From contig JADKCC010000038.1 in assembly GCA_016714785.1 (NCBI GenBank), positions 1-64,000 of the forward strand: a DNA stretch of 64,000 nucleotides. The letters are read 5' to 3'. Below the pieces are notes generated by a model. The model searched no databases. It was not told where the DNA came from and worked only from the letters and a program-made list of their open reading frames with translations. A program made the translations under genes and the position numbers. Origin of the DNA: Saprospiraceae bacterium (lineage in GTDB: Bacteria > Bacteroidota > Bacteroidia > Chitinophagales > Saprospiraceae). This document shows positions 8,436-17,467 of this stretch, in pieces (positions within the stretch are counted from its first letter, which is position 1; each line of letters begins with the position of its first letter).

Positions 8436-10121
8436 ATGAAAAATCGTCGAGATTTCTTGAAAACTGTTAGTGCCGTTGGTGCTGGAGTGGCATTGATTAC
8501 ACCTAATATAATGCATGCTAATGCTGCAGAACTTAATTTAGATCCTACAATTGGTTCAAAAAAGTCAAAGTTCAAATTAACAATCTTGCAGACCACAGAT
8601 GTACATTGTCAGGTACATGCGCATGATGAGTTGTTTTGGGAAAATGATAAAATTGTATTCAGAAAAGCAGGCGGGTATAGTCATTTTGCAACTTATTTGA
8701 AAAAACAAAGGAAAGCCAATGAAAACACGTTTGTAATGGATACTGGAGATATGTTTCAAGGTAGTGAGTTATCGGTAAAGACTACTGGAAAAGCTATAGC
8801 ACCTATTTTGAATGCTTTGAAATATGACCTATATCTTCCTGGCAATTGGGAAGTAATCTATGGAAAAAAAGAAATGCAGCGATTGTTAGGGGGACTGCAT
8901 GCTCCAAAAGTTTGTGCAAATATGTACCACGATATGGGTGATGGTAAAAAGGGAGATCATGTATTTCCTCCTTATTATGTATGGAATGTCAATGATGTGA
9001 AAATTGGCTTTTTGGGTTATACCGACCATTTAGTGCCAATAAGGCAATCTCCCAATTACAGCAAAGGCATACTTTACACAAAACCTGAAGAAAATTTGGC
9101 ACATTATGTGGATGTACTGCGCAACCAAGAGCAATGTGCTTATGTGATCATTGTGGCACACTTAGGTTTGTCACAACAGATACATCTTTCAAATATTGAA
9201 GAAGCAAAAGGTGTTGATTATATTTTAGGTGGAGATACACATGAGAGAGTTCGCAAGCCTATTCAGGGCAAATATGCCAAAGTAGTTGAGCCTGGTGCTT
9301 TTGGTTCTTTTTGTGGAAGATTAGAATTATCGATTGAAGACGGGAAAGTGGTTGGTGACCAATACTTTTTGGATGAAATAAATGTGGCCAAATATAAAGA
9401 AGACAAAGAAATAAAAACATTGATTGAAAACTTAGAACATCCTTATTTTTCAGACATTAATAAAGTGGTAGGGTACAGTTCTGTTCCATTATATAGGTAT
9501 TTTGTCATTGAAAATACTATTGATACCATGATTCTTGATGCTTTGCGATGGAGATTGTCTGAAATTGATATTGTGTTATCGAACGGTTTTAGATTTTGTC
9601 CCCCACGATCTACTCCTGATAGCACAGGCAATATTCCAATCACAAATGGTTTTATATTTGACATGCTTCCTGTGGACAGTCACATTAGAATAGGTAAAGT
9701 GACGGGTAAACAATTGAAAATGTGGTTGGAAAAGGAATTGAATAATGTTTTTGCCAAAGAAGCATCCAAGAGATTTGGTGGTTGGGTGACTAAATTCAAT
9801 GGTATGGTAGTGAAATTTAAGGCTTTTGGGGAGGAAGGTAGTAGGGTAGAGTCTGTCACCATTGCAGGCCAACTATTAGACCCTGACAAAGTATATTCTA
9901 TTGCTGCTTGCCAAAGAGATGGAGACCCTGCGGATATGGTATGTCGTATTAAGAACGTTCAAGAACCAGAGAATAAACCTTATACTTTGCATGAAAATAT
10001 GAAAGCATATCTTAAAGCTGCATCACCAGTAAATCCAACACCTAAACGAAATGCCATAGCAATCGATGCGCCCGAGACTTTGTTGTCTCAAGTATATGGC
10101 GTAGATTATCAATTTCATTAA
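8436..10121 (+). CDS. soxB: SoxB-like thiosulfohydrolase (5'-nucleotidase superfamily), Tat-exported
   Basis: Periplasmic dimetal hydrolase of 561 aa. The N-terminus MKNRRDFLKT is a Tat signal, usual for SoxB. Metal-site motifs are TTDVHCQVH (53-61), MDTGDMFQGS (101-110), GNWEVIYG (136-143), VAHLG and GGDTHERV. The Trp in GNWE replaces the catalytic His of nucleotidase GNHE, as in SoxB (GHWE), so sulfate-group hydrolysis from a sulfur carrier is more likely than nucleotide hydrolysis. SoxB normally acts on SoxYZ-bound substrate, but no soxYZ, soxXA or soxCD is in the window. It follows tsdA after 109 nt with a weak inverted repeat between. A SoxB-related paralogue of different substrate remains possible. 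Confidence 0.78.
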   Translation: MKNRRDFLKTVSAVGAGVALITPNIMHANAAELNLDPTIGSKKSKFKLTILQTTDVHCQVHAHDELFWENDKIVFRKAGGYSHFATYLKKQRKANENTFVMDTGDMFQGSELSVKTTGKAIAPILNALKYDLYLPGNWEVIYGKKEMQRLLGGLHAPKVCANMYHDMGDGKKGDHVFPPYYVWNVNDVKIGFLGYTDHLVPIRQSPNYSKGILYTKPEENLAHYVDVLRNQEQCAYVIIVAHLGLSQQIHLSNIEEAKGVDYILGGDTHERVRKPIQGKYAKVVEPGAFGSFCGRLELSIEDGKVVGDQYFLDEINVAKYKEDKEIKTLIENLEHPYFSDINKVVGYSSVPLYRYFVIENTIDTMILDALRWRLSEIDIVLSNGFRFCPPRSTPDSTGNIPITNGFIFDMLPVDSHIRIGKVTGKQLKMWLEKELNNVFAKEASKRFGGWVTKFNGMVVKFKAFGEEGSRVESVTIAGQLLDPDKVYSIAACQRDGDPADMVCRIKNVQEPENKPYTLHENMKAYLKAASPVNPTPKRNAIAIDAPETLLSQVYGVDYQFH

Positions 10122-10155
10122 ATCGCACGAATTATTTCATTTAAAATTTAAGTAT

Positions 10156-10599
10156 ATGAAACCTTTATTCATGATGTTTTTTACTGTCTTGTTGGCCATT
10201 GGTGGCTTGAATGCACAAACCAAGGGTAAAGCCGTATCTAAAAAAGCAAAACCTTACAAAATTGTATTTCAAATGGTGTCAAAAGATACCACTGATCACA
10301 ATGCCATGGTAAGACAGTTGTTCAATATACAAAAATTAGCTCCGGGCTCCAAATTAGAGGTAGTATGTCACGGACCTGGTATGAGTTTTATACACAAAGA
10401 AAAATCTCTAGTGCTTGATAAATTGAAGGATTTGGTTTTATTACATAAAGTCGATTTTGTAGCTTGTGAGTTTACGATGCAACAAAAAAATATCAAAAGA
10501 GAACAGTTATTGGATGAATGTCGCACCGTACCAGGAGGTATTTTAGAGATAGTAGATAAGCAAGACAAAGGCTGGAGTTATATCAAATCTGGATATTAA
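10156..10599 (+). CDS. Secreted DsrE-like protein
   Basis: 147-aa DsrE/DsrF-fold protein with a cleavable signal peptide (residues 1-20, ending GGLNAQ), so it should be periplasmic. It has cysteines at 71 (VVCHGPG), 104 (VACEFTM) and 122 (DECRTVPGG); Cys104 lies at the position typical of sulfur-carrying DsrE-type proteins. It begins 35 nt after the SoxB-like gene. Family members bind persulfide sulfur; a role as a periplasmic sulfur carrier for SoxB or TsdA products is inference. Confidence 0.78.
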   Translation: MKPLFMMFFTVLLAIGGLNAQTKGKAVSKKAKPYKIVFQMVSKDTTDHNAMVRQLFNIQKLAPGSKLEVVCHGPGMSFIHKEKSLVLDKLKDLVLLHKVDFVACEFTMQQKNIKREQLLDECRTVPGGILEIVDKQDKGWSYIKSGY

Positions 10600-10677
10600 T
10601 CTTTAAGTTGAATTGATTTTAAGGTGAATAGGTGCATCATATTCACGTTAGTATAAATTAAAATAAATTATAATATT

Positions 10678-12101
10678 TTGAAGTTACCTAATTACCTCCT
10701 ATATATAGGTTTGTTTTTTTATTGTATAGAATCAGGGTATAGTCAGCATCAGGAGCTACAGGAGAAACCTAAAATCTGGCAATCTGATAATAAGCCTTCT
10801 ACCGATACGACAACGCTCCTGTCAGCTTTTAAGTCAGGGGAAATACATGGTCATTTTCGATACTATTTTTCAAATACTATAAATGAAGGATCACTAACCG
10901 ATTATCACGCCAATGCTATTGGTGGTGGACTAAGATATGAATCAGGTGCCTTTCATGGTTTTAATGTAGGTGTTAGTGGATTTTATATATTCGATGCTGG
11001 TTCATCAGACCTAGCTGCAAAAGACAATATCACTGGCCAAAACAATAGGTATGAGATAGGATTATTTGATGTTACAAATCCTGAGAATCTAAATGAAATC
11101 AATAGATTAGAAGAATTTTTCATTAAGTATAATAGAGGGAAAACCAAAATTACTTTCGGTCGTCAATTGCTCAATACACCATTCATTAATCTCCAAGATG
11201 GTCGAATGCGCCCAACAGCTGCTGAAGGTTTGTGGATAGAAAAGGCAATTGATAAAAATCACCAGTTTCAGTTGGGCTGGTTATATAGTATTGCGCCACG
11301 AAGTACAAGTAAATGGTATAACGCAGGAGAGTCTATTGGGCTGTATCCAGCAGGTGTGGATCCTAATGGTATAAAATCTAATTATACAGGAAATACCAAA
11401 ACAAAAGGAATTTTGCTTGTAAATTATCAAACAAAATTTTTCAAGCCATTGACTATTAATTTTTGGAATATGTGGGTAGAAAATGTGATGAATACCACCA
11501 TGTTGCAAATTGATTGGGAGCATAAGATTATGCTTGGTAAGGTATATGCAAGTATCCAAGGAGCAAGTCAAGTAAAATCTGGCAATGGCGGAAATGAAGA
11601 TGTGACGAAAGCATATTTTACAAATGAAAAAGCTGTTTATACCTTTGGAAGTAAAGTAGGGTGGAAAAAAAATAAATGGGATGTAAACATTAATTTTAAT
11701 AGGATAACCGCAGGTGGCAGATATCACATGCCAAGAGAATGGGGTAGAGATTATTTTTTACCTTTATCCCAAGAGAAAGAAATGAAGGTTTCGGAGATTT
11801 AACAGGCATTGTCTTGAAATCATCCTATCAACCTTTCAAAAGTACAACTATACAATTAGCTGCAGGCACATTTATTTTACCTGATGTAAAAAACTTTGCG
11901 CTTAATAAGTATGGAATCCCATCCTATCACCATTTGAATGTGGATATCCGACACAAATTTAGTGGGTTATTAAATGGCTTAGAAGCTCAGGTACTATGGG
12001 TTACCAAATTAAATAATGGAGAAATTTATGATAATCAACGCTTTGTATTTAATAAAGTCGATATGCACTTACTAAATGTAGTATTTAATTTCAGGTTTTG
12101 A
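10678..12101 (+). CDS. OprD-like outer-membrane porin, one frameshift
   Basis: Outer-membrane beta-barrel of about 474 aa if the frame is restored, with a signal peptide (MKLPNYLLYIGLFFYCIESGYSQ in outline). OprD-type features include GGLRYESGAFHGFNVGVSG and FGRQLLNTPFINLQDGRM, and the protein ends in FNFRF, a C-terminal aromatic barrel signal. The first frame stops at 11802. Restoring one A in the AAA run near 11780 gives SQEKRNEGFGDLTGIVLKSSYQ, continuing into the second frame to 12101. The start is TTG; no upstream in-frame ATG is seen. It closes the sulfur gene series and may admit thiosulfate or tetrathionate; substrate is inferred. Confidence 0.8.
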
Positions 12102-12376
12102 TGGTGTAGCTTTAATCAAAGATACTTGAAGTGTGCTCTGCGTAGCTGAGCATAGTAAACGCCAGAAAGGCTTGTATCAATTAATTATGTTTAACAAATT
12201 ACAATAAATGAAATGCTACGCGAAAACGGCTATCCAAAGCCTTATGATAAGGTATATTGTGAGAAACTACCTATCTACCAAGCTATTTCTCTGAGAGAAA
12301 AGTAGAAGAAGGGGATTATTTAAGGAAATTCTAAGCTTTTAATGACAACATTTTTACAATTGCAATACCTATAAAC
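12102..12376. other. Non-coding spacer with possible gene relic
   Basis: This spacer has no intact gene. At 12213-12334 (+) a 30-codon frame (MLRENGYPKPYDK...) stops at 12303, and a shifted frame continues as SERKVEEGDYLRKF to a TAA at 12334. It may be the 3' end of a decayed gene. No family is recognised. Confidence 0.25.
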
Positions 12377-12383
12377 AAAAAAA

Positions 12384-12412
12384 AAAACTCTTGTAAATCA
12401 TAGGCTTACAAG
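12384..12412 (-). terminator. Hairpin with A/T tract
   Basis: CTTGTAA (12390-12396) pairs with TTACAAG (12406-12412). A run of A on the plus strand (12377-12387) would be a U tract on the minus strand. It could be a second stop for minus-strand transcription from tRNA-Glu. Confidence 0.45.
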
Positions 12413-12430
12413 GGGTTATATTGTTAATTT

Positions 12431-12554
12431 GTAGCCCGTAGGATGACTGATTGTTGCTGCTGAGCATCAATAAAGCAAAAGATTTTGCTTTATACGAAGG
12501 AACCGATCAAAACATTGATCGGCTACAATAAATTGGTTTGATTCCCTTACGGGC
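12431..12554. repeat. Copy of the tRNA-Glu 3' end with two perfect hairpins
   Basis: GTAGCCCGTAGG at 12431-12442 is an exact direct repeat of the tRNA-Glu 3' end (12589-12600, plus-strand reading). Between them lie TAAAGCAAAA-GA-TTTTGCTTTA (12471-12492), CCGATCAA-AACA-TTGATCGG (12503-12522) and an inverted partial copy of the same tRNA end, ATTCCCTTACGGGC (12541-12554). The layout resembles a remnant of an element inserted at a tRNA 3' end. Confidence 0.45.
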
Positions 12555-12582
12555 AAAAAAAAAGCACTCAATTGAGTGCTTT
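12555..12582 (-). terminator. Rho-independent terminator of tRNA-Glu
   Basis: On the minus strand a perfect hairpin AAAGCACTCAATTGAGTGCTTT (arms within 12561-12582) is followed by a run of nine T. It lies directly after the tRNA 3' end. Confidence 0.85.
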
Positions 12583-12586
12583 GCAG

Positions 12587-12661
12587 TGGTAGCCCGTAGG
12601 GGAATCGAACCCCTCCTACCAGGATGAAAACCTGGCGTCCTAACCGATAAACGAACGGGCC
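12587..12661 (-). tRNA. tRNA-Glu (anticodon TTC)
   Basis: The minus strand folds as a full cloverleaf: acceptor GGCCCGT with ACGGGCT, anticodon stem CCAGG/CCTGG around loop TTTTCAT (anticodon TTC, reads GAA/GAG), and T arm GGGGTTCGATTCCCC. The 3' CCA is encoded (12587-12589). Confidence 0.95.
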
Positions 12662-12699
12662 ATTTTATGTTTTTTTGATGCCTTCCTTTAAAAGCGACG

Positions 12700-12730
12700 C
12701 AAAGATATATACATTTTTTATATTGCAAAA
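12700..12730 (-). promoter_or_regulatory. Promoter of tRNA-Glu
   Basis: On the minus strand TTTTG (12726-12730) and TATCTTTG (12700-12707) are separated by 18 nt, matching the Bacteroidota -33/-7 promoter pattern. Transcription would begin about 30 nt before the tRNA. Confidence 0.6.
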
Positions 12731-12770
12731 CAGTTTTGATCTTTTTTTTGAAAAAAAATGTTTTATGTCA

Positions 12771-14398
12771 TCAATTCAACAATAAATATAGTAGTTGTGC
12801 AAACAATATTTTCATCACTAAAGAGATGGGAAACATAAAAGAATAGCCTATTGCTGGCACTCTGTTTTTTGTAATATCTGTAGCGAACTCTAAGATGGCT
12901 GGTTGGTTAGCTACAAATCCCAGTAATAATGAATATGGGATTTTTATCAGTTTATAACCAATCCATAAGCTAAGGATTGCAGTGATCACACTCAATACCG
13001 ATCCTGCTAAAATATTTTGATCCAAGCCCCATCACTTAAGCTTTCCATCAAAGTATTGCCTGATCTGATACCTATGACAGCCAATAATAAGGTCAATCCT
13101 AATTGATTTAAAGTGACATTGGAGCCATAGGGTAGGGACCAAACTAATGGACCAGTCCTACGTAAGGCACCTAGTACTAAACCTACTATTAATGGTCCGC
13201 CTGCAAATCCTAATTTAAAAATCAATCCACCTGGAAGTGAGAATTCTATCATACCAAGTATCAAGCCAAGTGCAATACCAATTCCAAAAGAAAATAGATC
13301 TATCTTGCTCGCAGCGTAATAACTATCCCCAAATATCTTTTGGATTTCTTTAATGTCTTGCCTTCTGGCTACAAATCTTATTCTATCTCCGAGCTCAAGT
13401 ATAGTATCACCTTTTGCCAACATTTCTATATCTCCACGTCGGATGCGTGTAATGACTGTTTGATATTTTTCCTGCAAATTTAAAGATGCTAATTCTCTCC
13501 CAACAACCGCAGGGTTGGATACAAAAATCCTTACAATGTCATATTCTTTACGATCGTATATTAAACTGTTTTCTGCTTCTTTGCCCAATATCTGTTCTAC
13601 CTGGTCTAATTCTTCTTTGGTGCCAACTACAATGATTTTATCTCCGATATGGAGTGGTATGTCATAATTTGATAAAGAAGTACCAAACTTTACACTGTCT
13701 ATTCTACCTAATACAATGTTCCAATTATGTAGCTTGATGATATCCCTTATTTGTGTTCCAGCTAATTTTTCATTGGTTATTTCGATAGCTCTACTCGTCA
13801 AGTCGTCATCAATGGGGTAATCTTTTCTCAATATCTTTTTTTCTGCTTGATAGTCTATTTTTAAAAACTTTTCCATAATTTTTATAGCAATCATTACACC
13901 CAAAACACCCATAGGGTACGAAAAGGTATATCCTACCACGAGTTGATTGATCGTAACAGGATTGGCTTTTTCTTTAAGGGTGACCATATCTATGACACCT
14001 GCTAACGCGGTTGTATTGGTAGAACTGCCGGAATACATCCCAACAATCGTAGCTTTGTCAAAATCAAAAGCATAATAGATAGCAATCGTGACAATAGCCG
14101 ACAAAAACAAGGTGAGAAAAACAAATGAAATATCTCGCCAGCCATTCTTAGTAAAAGACTCAAAAAATGCTGGTCCAGACCTTATGCCTATAGTATATAC
14201 GAAAAATACAATACCTATTTGAAATATAATATCAGGGACATTAAAGGCAGGATTCATGGCTCCAAATGCTAGGCCGACAAAAAGTACTGCTGCTGTACCC
14301 AATCCTGTCCCTTTGATTTTGACATTACCCACTAAATACCCCGTAGCAATAACAAGAAACAAAAGAAGCAAGGGATTTTGAACTAGATAGGTACTCAA
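12771..14398 (-). CDS. AspT/YidE-type transporter with two TrkA-C domains, one frameshift
   Basis: Inner-membrane transporter of about 542 aa. An N-terminal membrane bundle with SSTNTTALAGVID is followed by two TrkA-C (RCK-C) domains (GTQIRDIIKLHNWNIVLGRI and VVGRELASLNLQEKYQTVITRI regions) and a second membrane bundle. This is the layout of the aspartate:alanine exchanger/YidE family. The frame breaks near 13010-13025 at WIKIF-stop. Adding one T to the run of four (ATATTTTAGC) gives WIKIFLAGSVLSVITAI and joins the last 80 or so codons. Substrate is unknown. The start is TTG at 14398. Confidence 0.82.
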
Positions 14399-14465
14399 AG
14401 TTGATTATTTTAGAAGGTAAATGTTTAAACATCAAAATAGATCTTAAGTTTTTGTTTCACTACAT

Positions 14466-14531
14466 ATGTGATCACCCTATCACAGATATCTGATCACAAA
14501 ATTAGTCTATCACTAAATCACAGTATATCAC
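14466..14531. promoter_or_regulatory. Cluster of ATCAC repeats upstream of AspT-like gene
   Basis: Six ATCAC copies occur at 14471, 14479, 14493, 14509, 14517 and 14527. The first two form TGTGAT-N6-ATCACA, a perfect inverted repeat, and two are inside TGATCAC palindromes. The cluster lies between the end of the Smr gene and the start of the AspT-like gene, so it may be a regulator-binding array for the latter. Confidence 0.4.
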
Positions 14532-15034
14532 AACCATACTTCTACTGCACCACCACCATTTTTACTGAAGGTAATTTTCACTTGATGAAACAGGGTCAAT
14601 TGGTGTTCGATGGCTTGTTTTAATACTCCCTGGCCTTTGCCATGAATGATGGTGAAGTGAGGATACTTCTTGTCAATAGCATGACGAATGAAGGACTCAC
14701 TTTGGGCCAATTGGAATTCTAAGATCCGTGCTGGCAATTCGTTTTCGAGATATGGGGCTAATTTGTCTATATGTAAATCTAGCGTGTGCTCAAATTTTAT
14801 TTGAATGGGCGAGGTATCGGTTTTATGTTTATTTTCATCTCTAAGCATCTCATGAATATCAGGGAAATGTTCTTTTTCGGGTATGACTTCTAAATTTGTG
14901 CTGTGAACCAGCAGAATTTTATCGTTTATCAATACTCTTGCCTTACCTTCTTTATTGATGCCTTCAAATTTGCCCGTTTTACCAGAAGCAATGATACGCA
15001 CGGATTCTCCCATCCATAGGTCTTTTAAGTTCAT
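14528..15034 (-). CDS. Smr-domain protein
   Basis: 168-aa cytoplasmic protein. Residues about 80-168 form an Smr (small MutS-related) domain with the motifs LDLHIDKL and IIHGKGQGVLKQAI; the LDLH and HGKG elements are the family signature. The N-terminal part (residues 1-60) has a small beta-rich module (GESVRIIASGKTGKFEGINKEGKARVLIN in outline) like the one often found before Smr in Bacteroidota. Smr domains cut or bind nucleic acid; the exact role here is unknown. It lies 18 nt after the larger helix-hairpin-helix gene on the same strand. Confidence 0.82.
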   Translation of the reverse strand: MNLKDLWMGESVRIIASGKTGKFEGINKEGKARVLINDKILLVHSTNLEVIPEKEHFPDIHEMLRDENKHKTDTSPIQIKFEHTLDLHIDKLAPYLENELPARILEFQLAQSESFIRHAIDKKYPHFTIIHGKGQGVLKQAIEHQLTLFHQVKITFSKNGGGAVEVWL

Positions 15035-15052
15035 GTATAGGAAGGATTTGGG

Positions 15053-17116
15053 TTAAAATCTGATTCTAAATTGGGTTTTGATTTCGGTCATGGTACGACC
15101 ATCTATATAGTTGTTGCCAGAACTAATGCCCTCTACATTTTCAAAAAATGTGCGACCTATCCTAAACTCCCAGGTATAATTTCTGGCTATTCGATATCTT
15201 GCATTAATATAAAATCTGGAGCCACGATTTTGGAAAAAAGGAATATAAAACTCATATAAGATATCGTTTTCATAAGCATAAATACGCGCATCAAAACTAT
15301 TGATATCAAATATCGCATATCTGGCTGTAAATGATAATGGCCTAGCGATTGGTTTAAATACCACATCCTGATACATCAAAAAACCACGGGATGATGTGGC
15401 TTTATTGAAAAACGAAAATTCCGCTCGATCTCTAATTTCCCATTCTTTGTTGATTTTGTACCCTAAGTGTATTCTAAGTCTTTGGAGTACTTGATTTTCT
15501 GGGTAGTCTATAATGTTCTCGTTGCTACTGTTTAGTTGTTTTTGCTCGAAACGATATTGGATATATAAATCCATTTTCCGTTTTTGGGTATATGCCATTT
15601 TCAGTAAAAACTCTTTACCTTCGGTAGGACCATCTTTACGATATCCTACCCAAGGATTGGTCCATACATCAGCATAAGTACTAAAGGTAATATTCTTAAA
15701 TGGCCTCAATTCCATACCCATGTAAAATCCTTTTTCATTGACGGGTTGGCTCGATTCAGCGAAAGCATTGGCATTTAACACTTGATAATCAGGATCATAA
15801 TTGCGATAGACCAGAGATATATCTACTCGCTTATCTAGGCCTAACAATACACCATGAATTTGGGCTTTGCCACCATTATCACTCATCGCTGCTTCACCAA
15901 AAAATGTCATATTGCGTAGCCTCCAACTATAATCGATGCTCGAATTGAACAATTGAGTACCAGCAAAAAGGTATTTCCTATATAATGCTTCATCTCTGAT
16001 CAATGGTTTGTCAAATCCTGTGTACAATCCATTGACGGCTATTTTGAAGTCTCTGATTTTGTATTCTAATTTGGCCCCGATATTGGATTGGTGAATGGAA
16101 TTTTTATTTACTATCTCGGATTGGATTCTATGGAAACCATCAAATCTGATCGAACCAAACGAGTCGAAGTCTGAGTTTTCGATGGTATCTCTATCCACAG
16201 ATGCATCGATGGGTTTGTAAGATGCAAAAACCGCTGTTTGAAGTGATTGCCTGATGTTGATGACGGTGCCAGCGCCTCTGAAAAAATTGACTTCATTGAC
16301 CGAACTATATGGTCTTATTGCTCTACCTGCTCTTTTTACATTCATCACAAAAGATGACTTTCCTGCGCCAAAATCATTGTGCAAAATCAATCCCTGCCCC
16401 ATACTTACTGCAAAGTCTCCGAGGGAAACAATACTGAATGTCTTGTTGATATCTTTGGCATATAAAAAGAAAGAGTAAAAGTCAAAACCGTATTTTGAAC
16501 CTTCGCCAAACAACTTCTCACCGGGATCTTTTTCCATGGTAAAGCCTGCTTTGAATGATTGACCATATTCATAACGATAGCGCACATATAGGTGATTTGG
16601 ATCCCCAACGAAGGGTTTTTCACCGTCATCGTTTTCCACAAAACCTTTTCTTTTTTCTAGAATTCTTTTGGCTTTTATATATAATTGCGAATTACCTTTG
16701 GTAAATGCATCTCTAAAATTAAGATTAAAATCTGCTGCAGCAACATCACATTTTAAGAATGGAGTGACATTTTTGATAATGGTCATGTCCCAAGACGAAA
16801 TGGCTTGTAGTTCGTAAATGCTTAAAAAAGATCCGAATTGTTGCCGATGAGTGATGAAATCAGCAATTTGTACCTCATTAAGTATAAATAAGTCTCGGAG
16901 ATCTTGGGCTTCTGCTTGGTTGATATTGAGTGGATGCTCAAAGTAGTAGTTTAGGTTTTCGAAAATAGTATTATAGTCAAAATTTTCTGCATCGGTGGAC
17001 TCCAAGAAATCTTCTATTATATTTGCTACTATATTGTTGGATTGTGTTTCTTCCTGTGCTAATATTTGTATAGGAGCTAAAAAAAATATTAATAATATGT
17101 ATAAATATCTTACCAT
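15053..17116 (-). CDS. Helix-hairpin-helix protein with outer-membrane beta-barrel
   Basis: 687-aa exported protein. A signal peptide (residues 1-20, ending QILAQ) is followed by a ComEA-like helix-hairpin-helix region (about 60-120: PLNINQAEAQDLRDLFILN and FGSFLSIYELQAI). From about residue 140 to the end the sequence is rich in alternating aromatic strands and ends in FRIRF, a typical beta-barrel end. This HhH-plus-barrel layout recurs in Bacteroidota, but its function is not known; DNA uptake would be a guess from the HhH part only. Confidence 0.75.
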   Translation of the reverse strand: MVRYLYILLIFFLAPIQILAQEETQSNNIVANIIEDFLESTDAENFDYNTIFENLNYYFEHPLNINQAEAQDLRDLFILNEVQIADFITHRQQFGSFLSIYELQAISSWDMTIIKNVTPFLKCDVAAADFNLNFRDAFTKGNSQLYIKAKRILEKRKGFVENDDGEKPFVGDPNHLYVRYRYEYGQSFKAGFTMEKDPGEKLFGEGSKYGFDFYSFFLYAKDINKTFSIVSLGDFAVSMGQGLILHNDFGAGKSSFVMNVKRAGRAIRPYSSVNEVNFFRGAGTVINIRQSLQTAVFASYKPIDASVDRDTIENSDFDSFGSIRFDGFHRIQSEIVNKNSIHQSNIGAKLEYKIRDFKIAVNGLYTGFDKPLIRDEALYRKYLFAGTQLFNSSIDYSWRLRNMTFFGEAAMSDNGGKAQIHGVLLGLDKRVDISLVYRNYDPDYQVLNANAFAESSQPVNEKGFYMGMELRPFKNITFSTYADVWTNPWVGYRKDGPTEGKEFLLKMAYTQKRKMDLYIQYRFEQKQLNSSNENIIDYPENQVLQRLRIHLGYKINKEWEIRDRAEFSFFNKATSSRGFLMYQDVVFKPIARPLSFTARYAIFDINSFDARIYAYENDILYEFYIPFFQNRGSRFYINARYRIARNYTWEFRIGRTFFENVEGISSGNNYIDGRTMTEIKTQFRIRF

Positions 17117-17467
17117 TTCTCGGTTTACTCGTCGAGGGTAAAGGTATGAAATAATAATTATCTGGATTGGTATTTTTATTTTTTTTCGTTTTTCCTAGGG
17201 TTTCTAAATAAATATTTCATATTATTTTATTTTTTTGATTGGTTAGTTAATAATATAAAATTTTAATTAAGTACACATGTATATTCTGTGACAAAATAAA
17301 ATAGTAAAATTGTTGAAAAGTAAAAATATTATATTTTTTTGATTTGTTTAATTCAATTAAATTTAATTGGAAATATTTGGAATAATCAGAATCGTATTTT
17401 ACTTTTGTGTACTCACCCAATGTTATATTTCATATTATTTTATTATTTAACTTAAACAATTTTTAAA
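17117..17467. other. AT-rich spacer with promoter for M43 protease
   Basis: The spacer between divergent genes is very AT-rich and holds no gene. On the plus strand TTTG (17376-17379) and TACTTTTG (17400-17407) are 20 nt apart, a good -33/-7 match, giving a leader of about 55 nt before ATG 17468. Confidence 0.55.
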
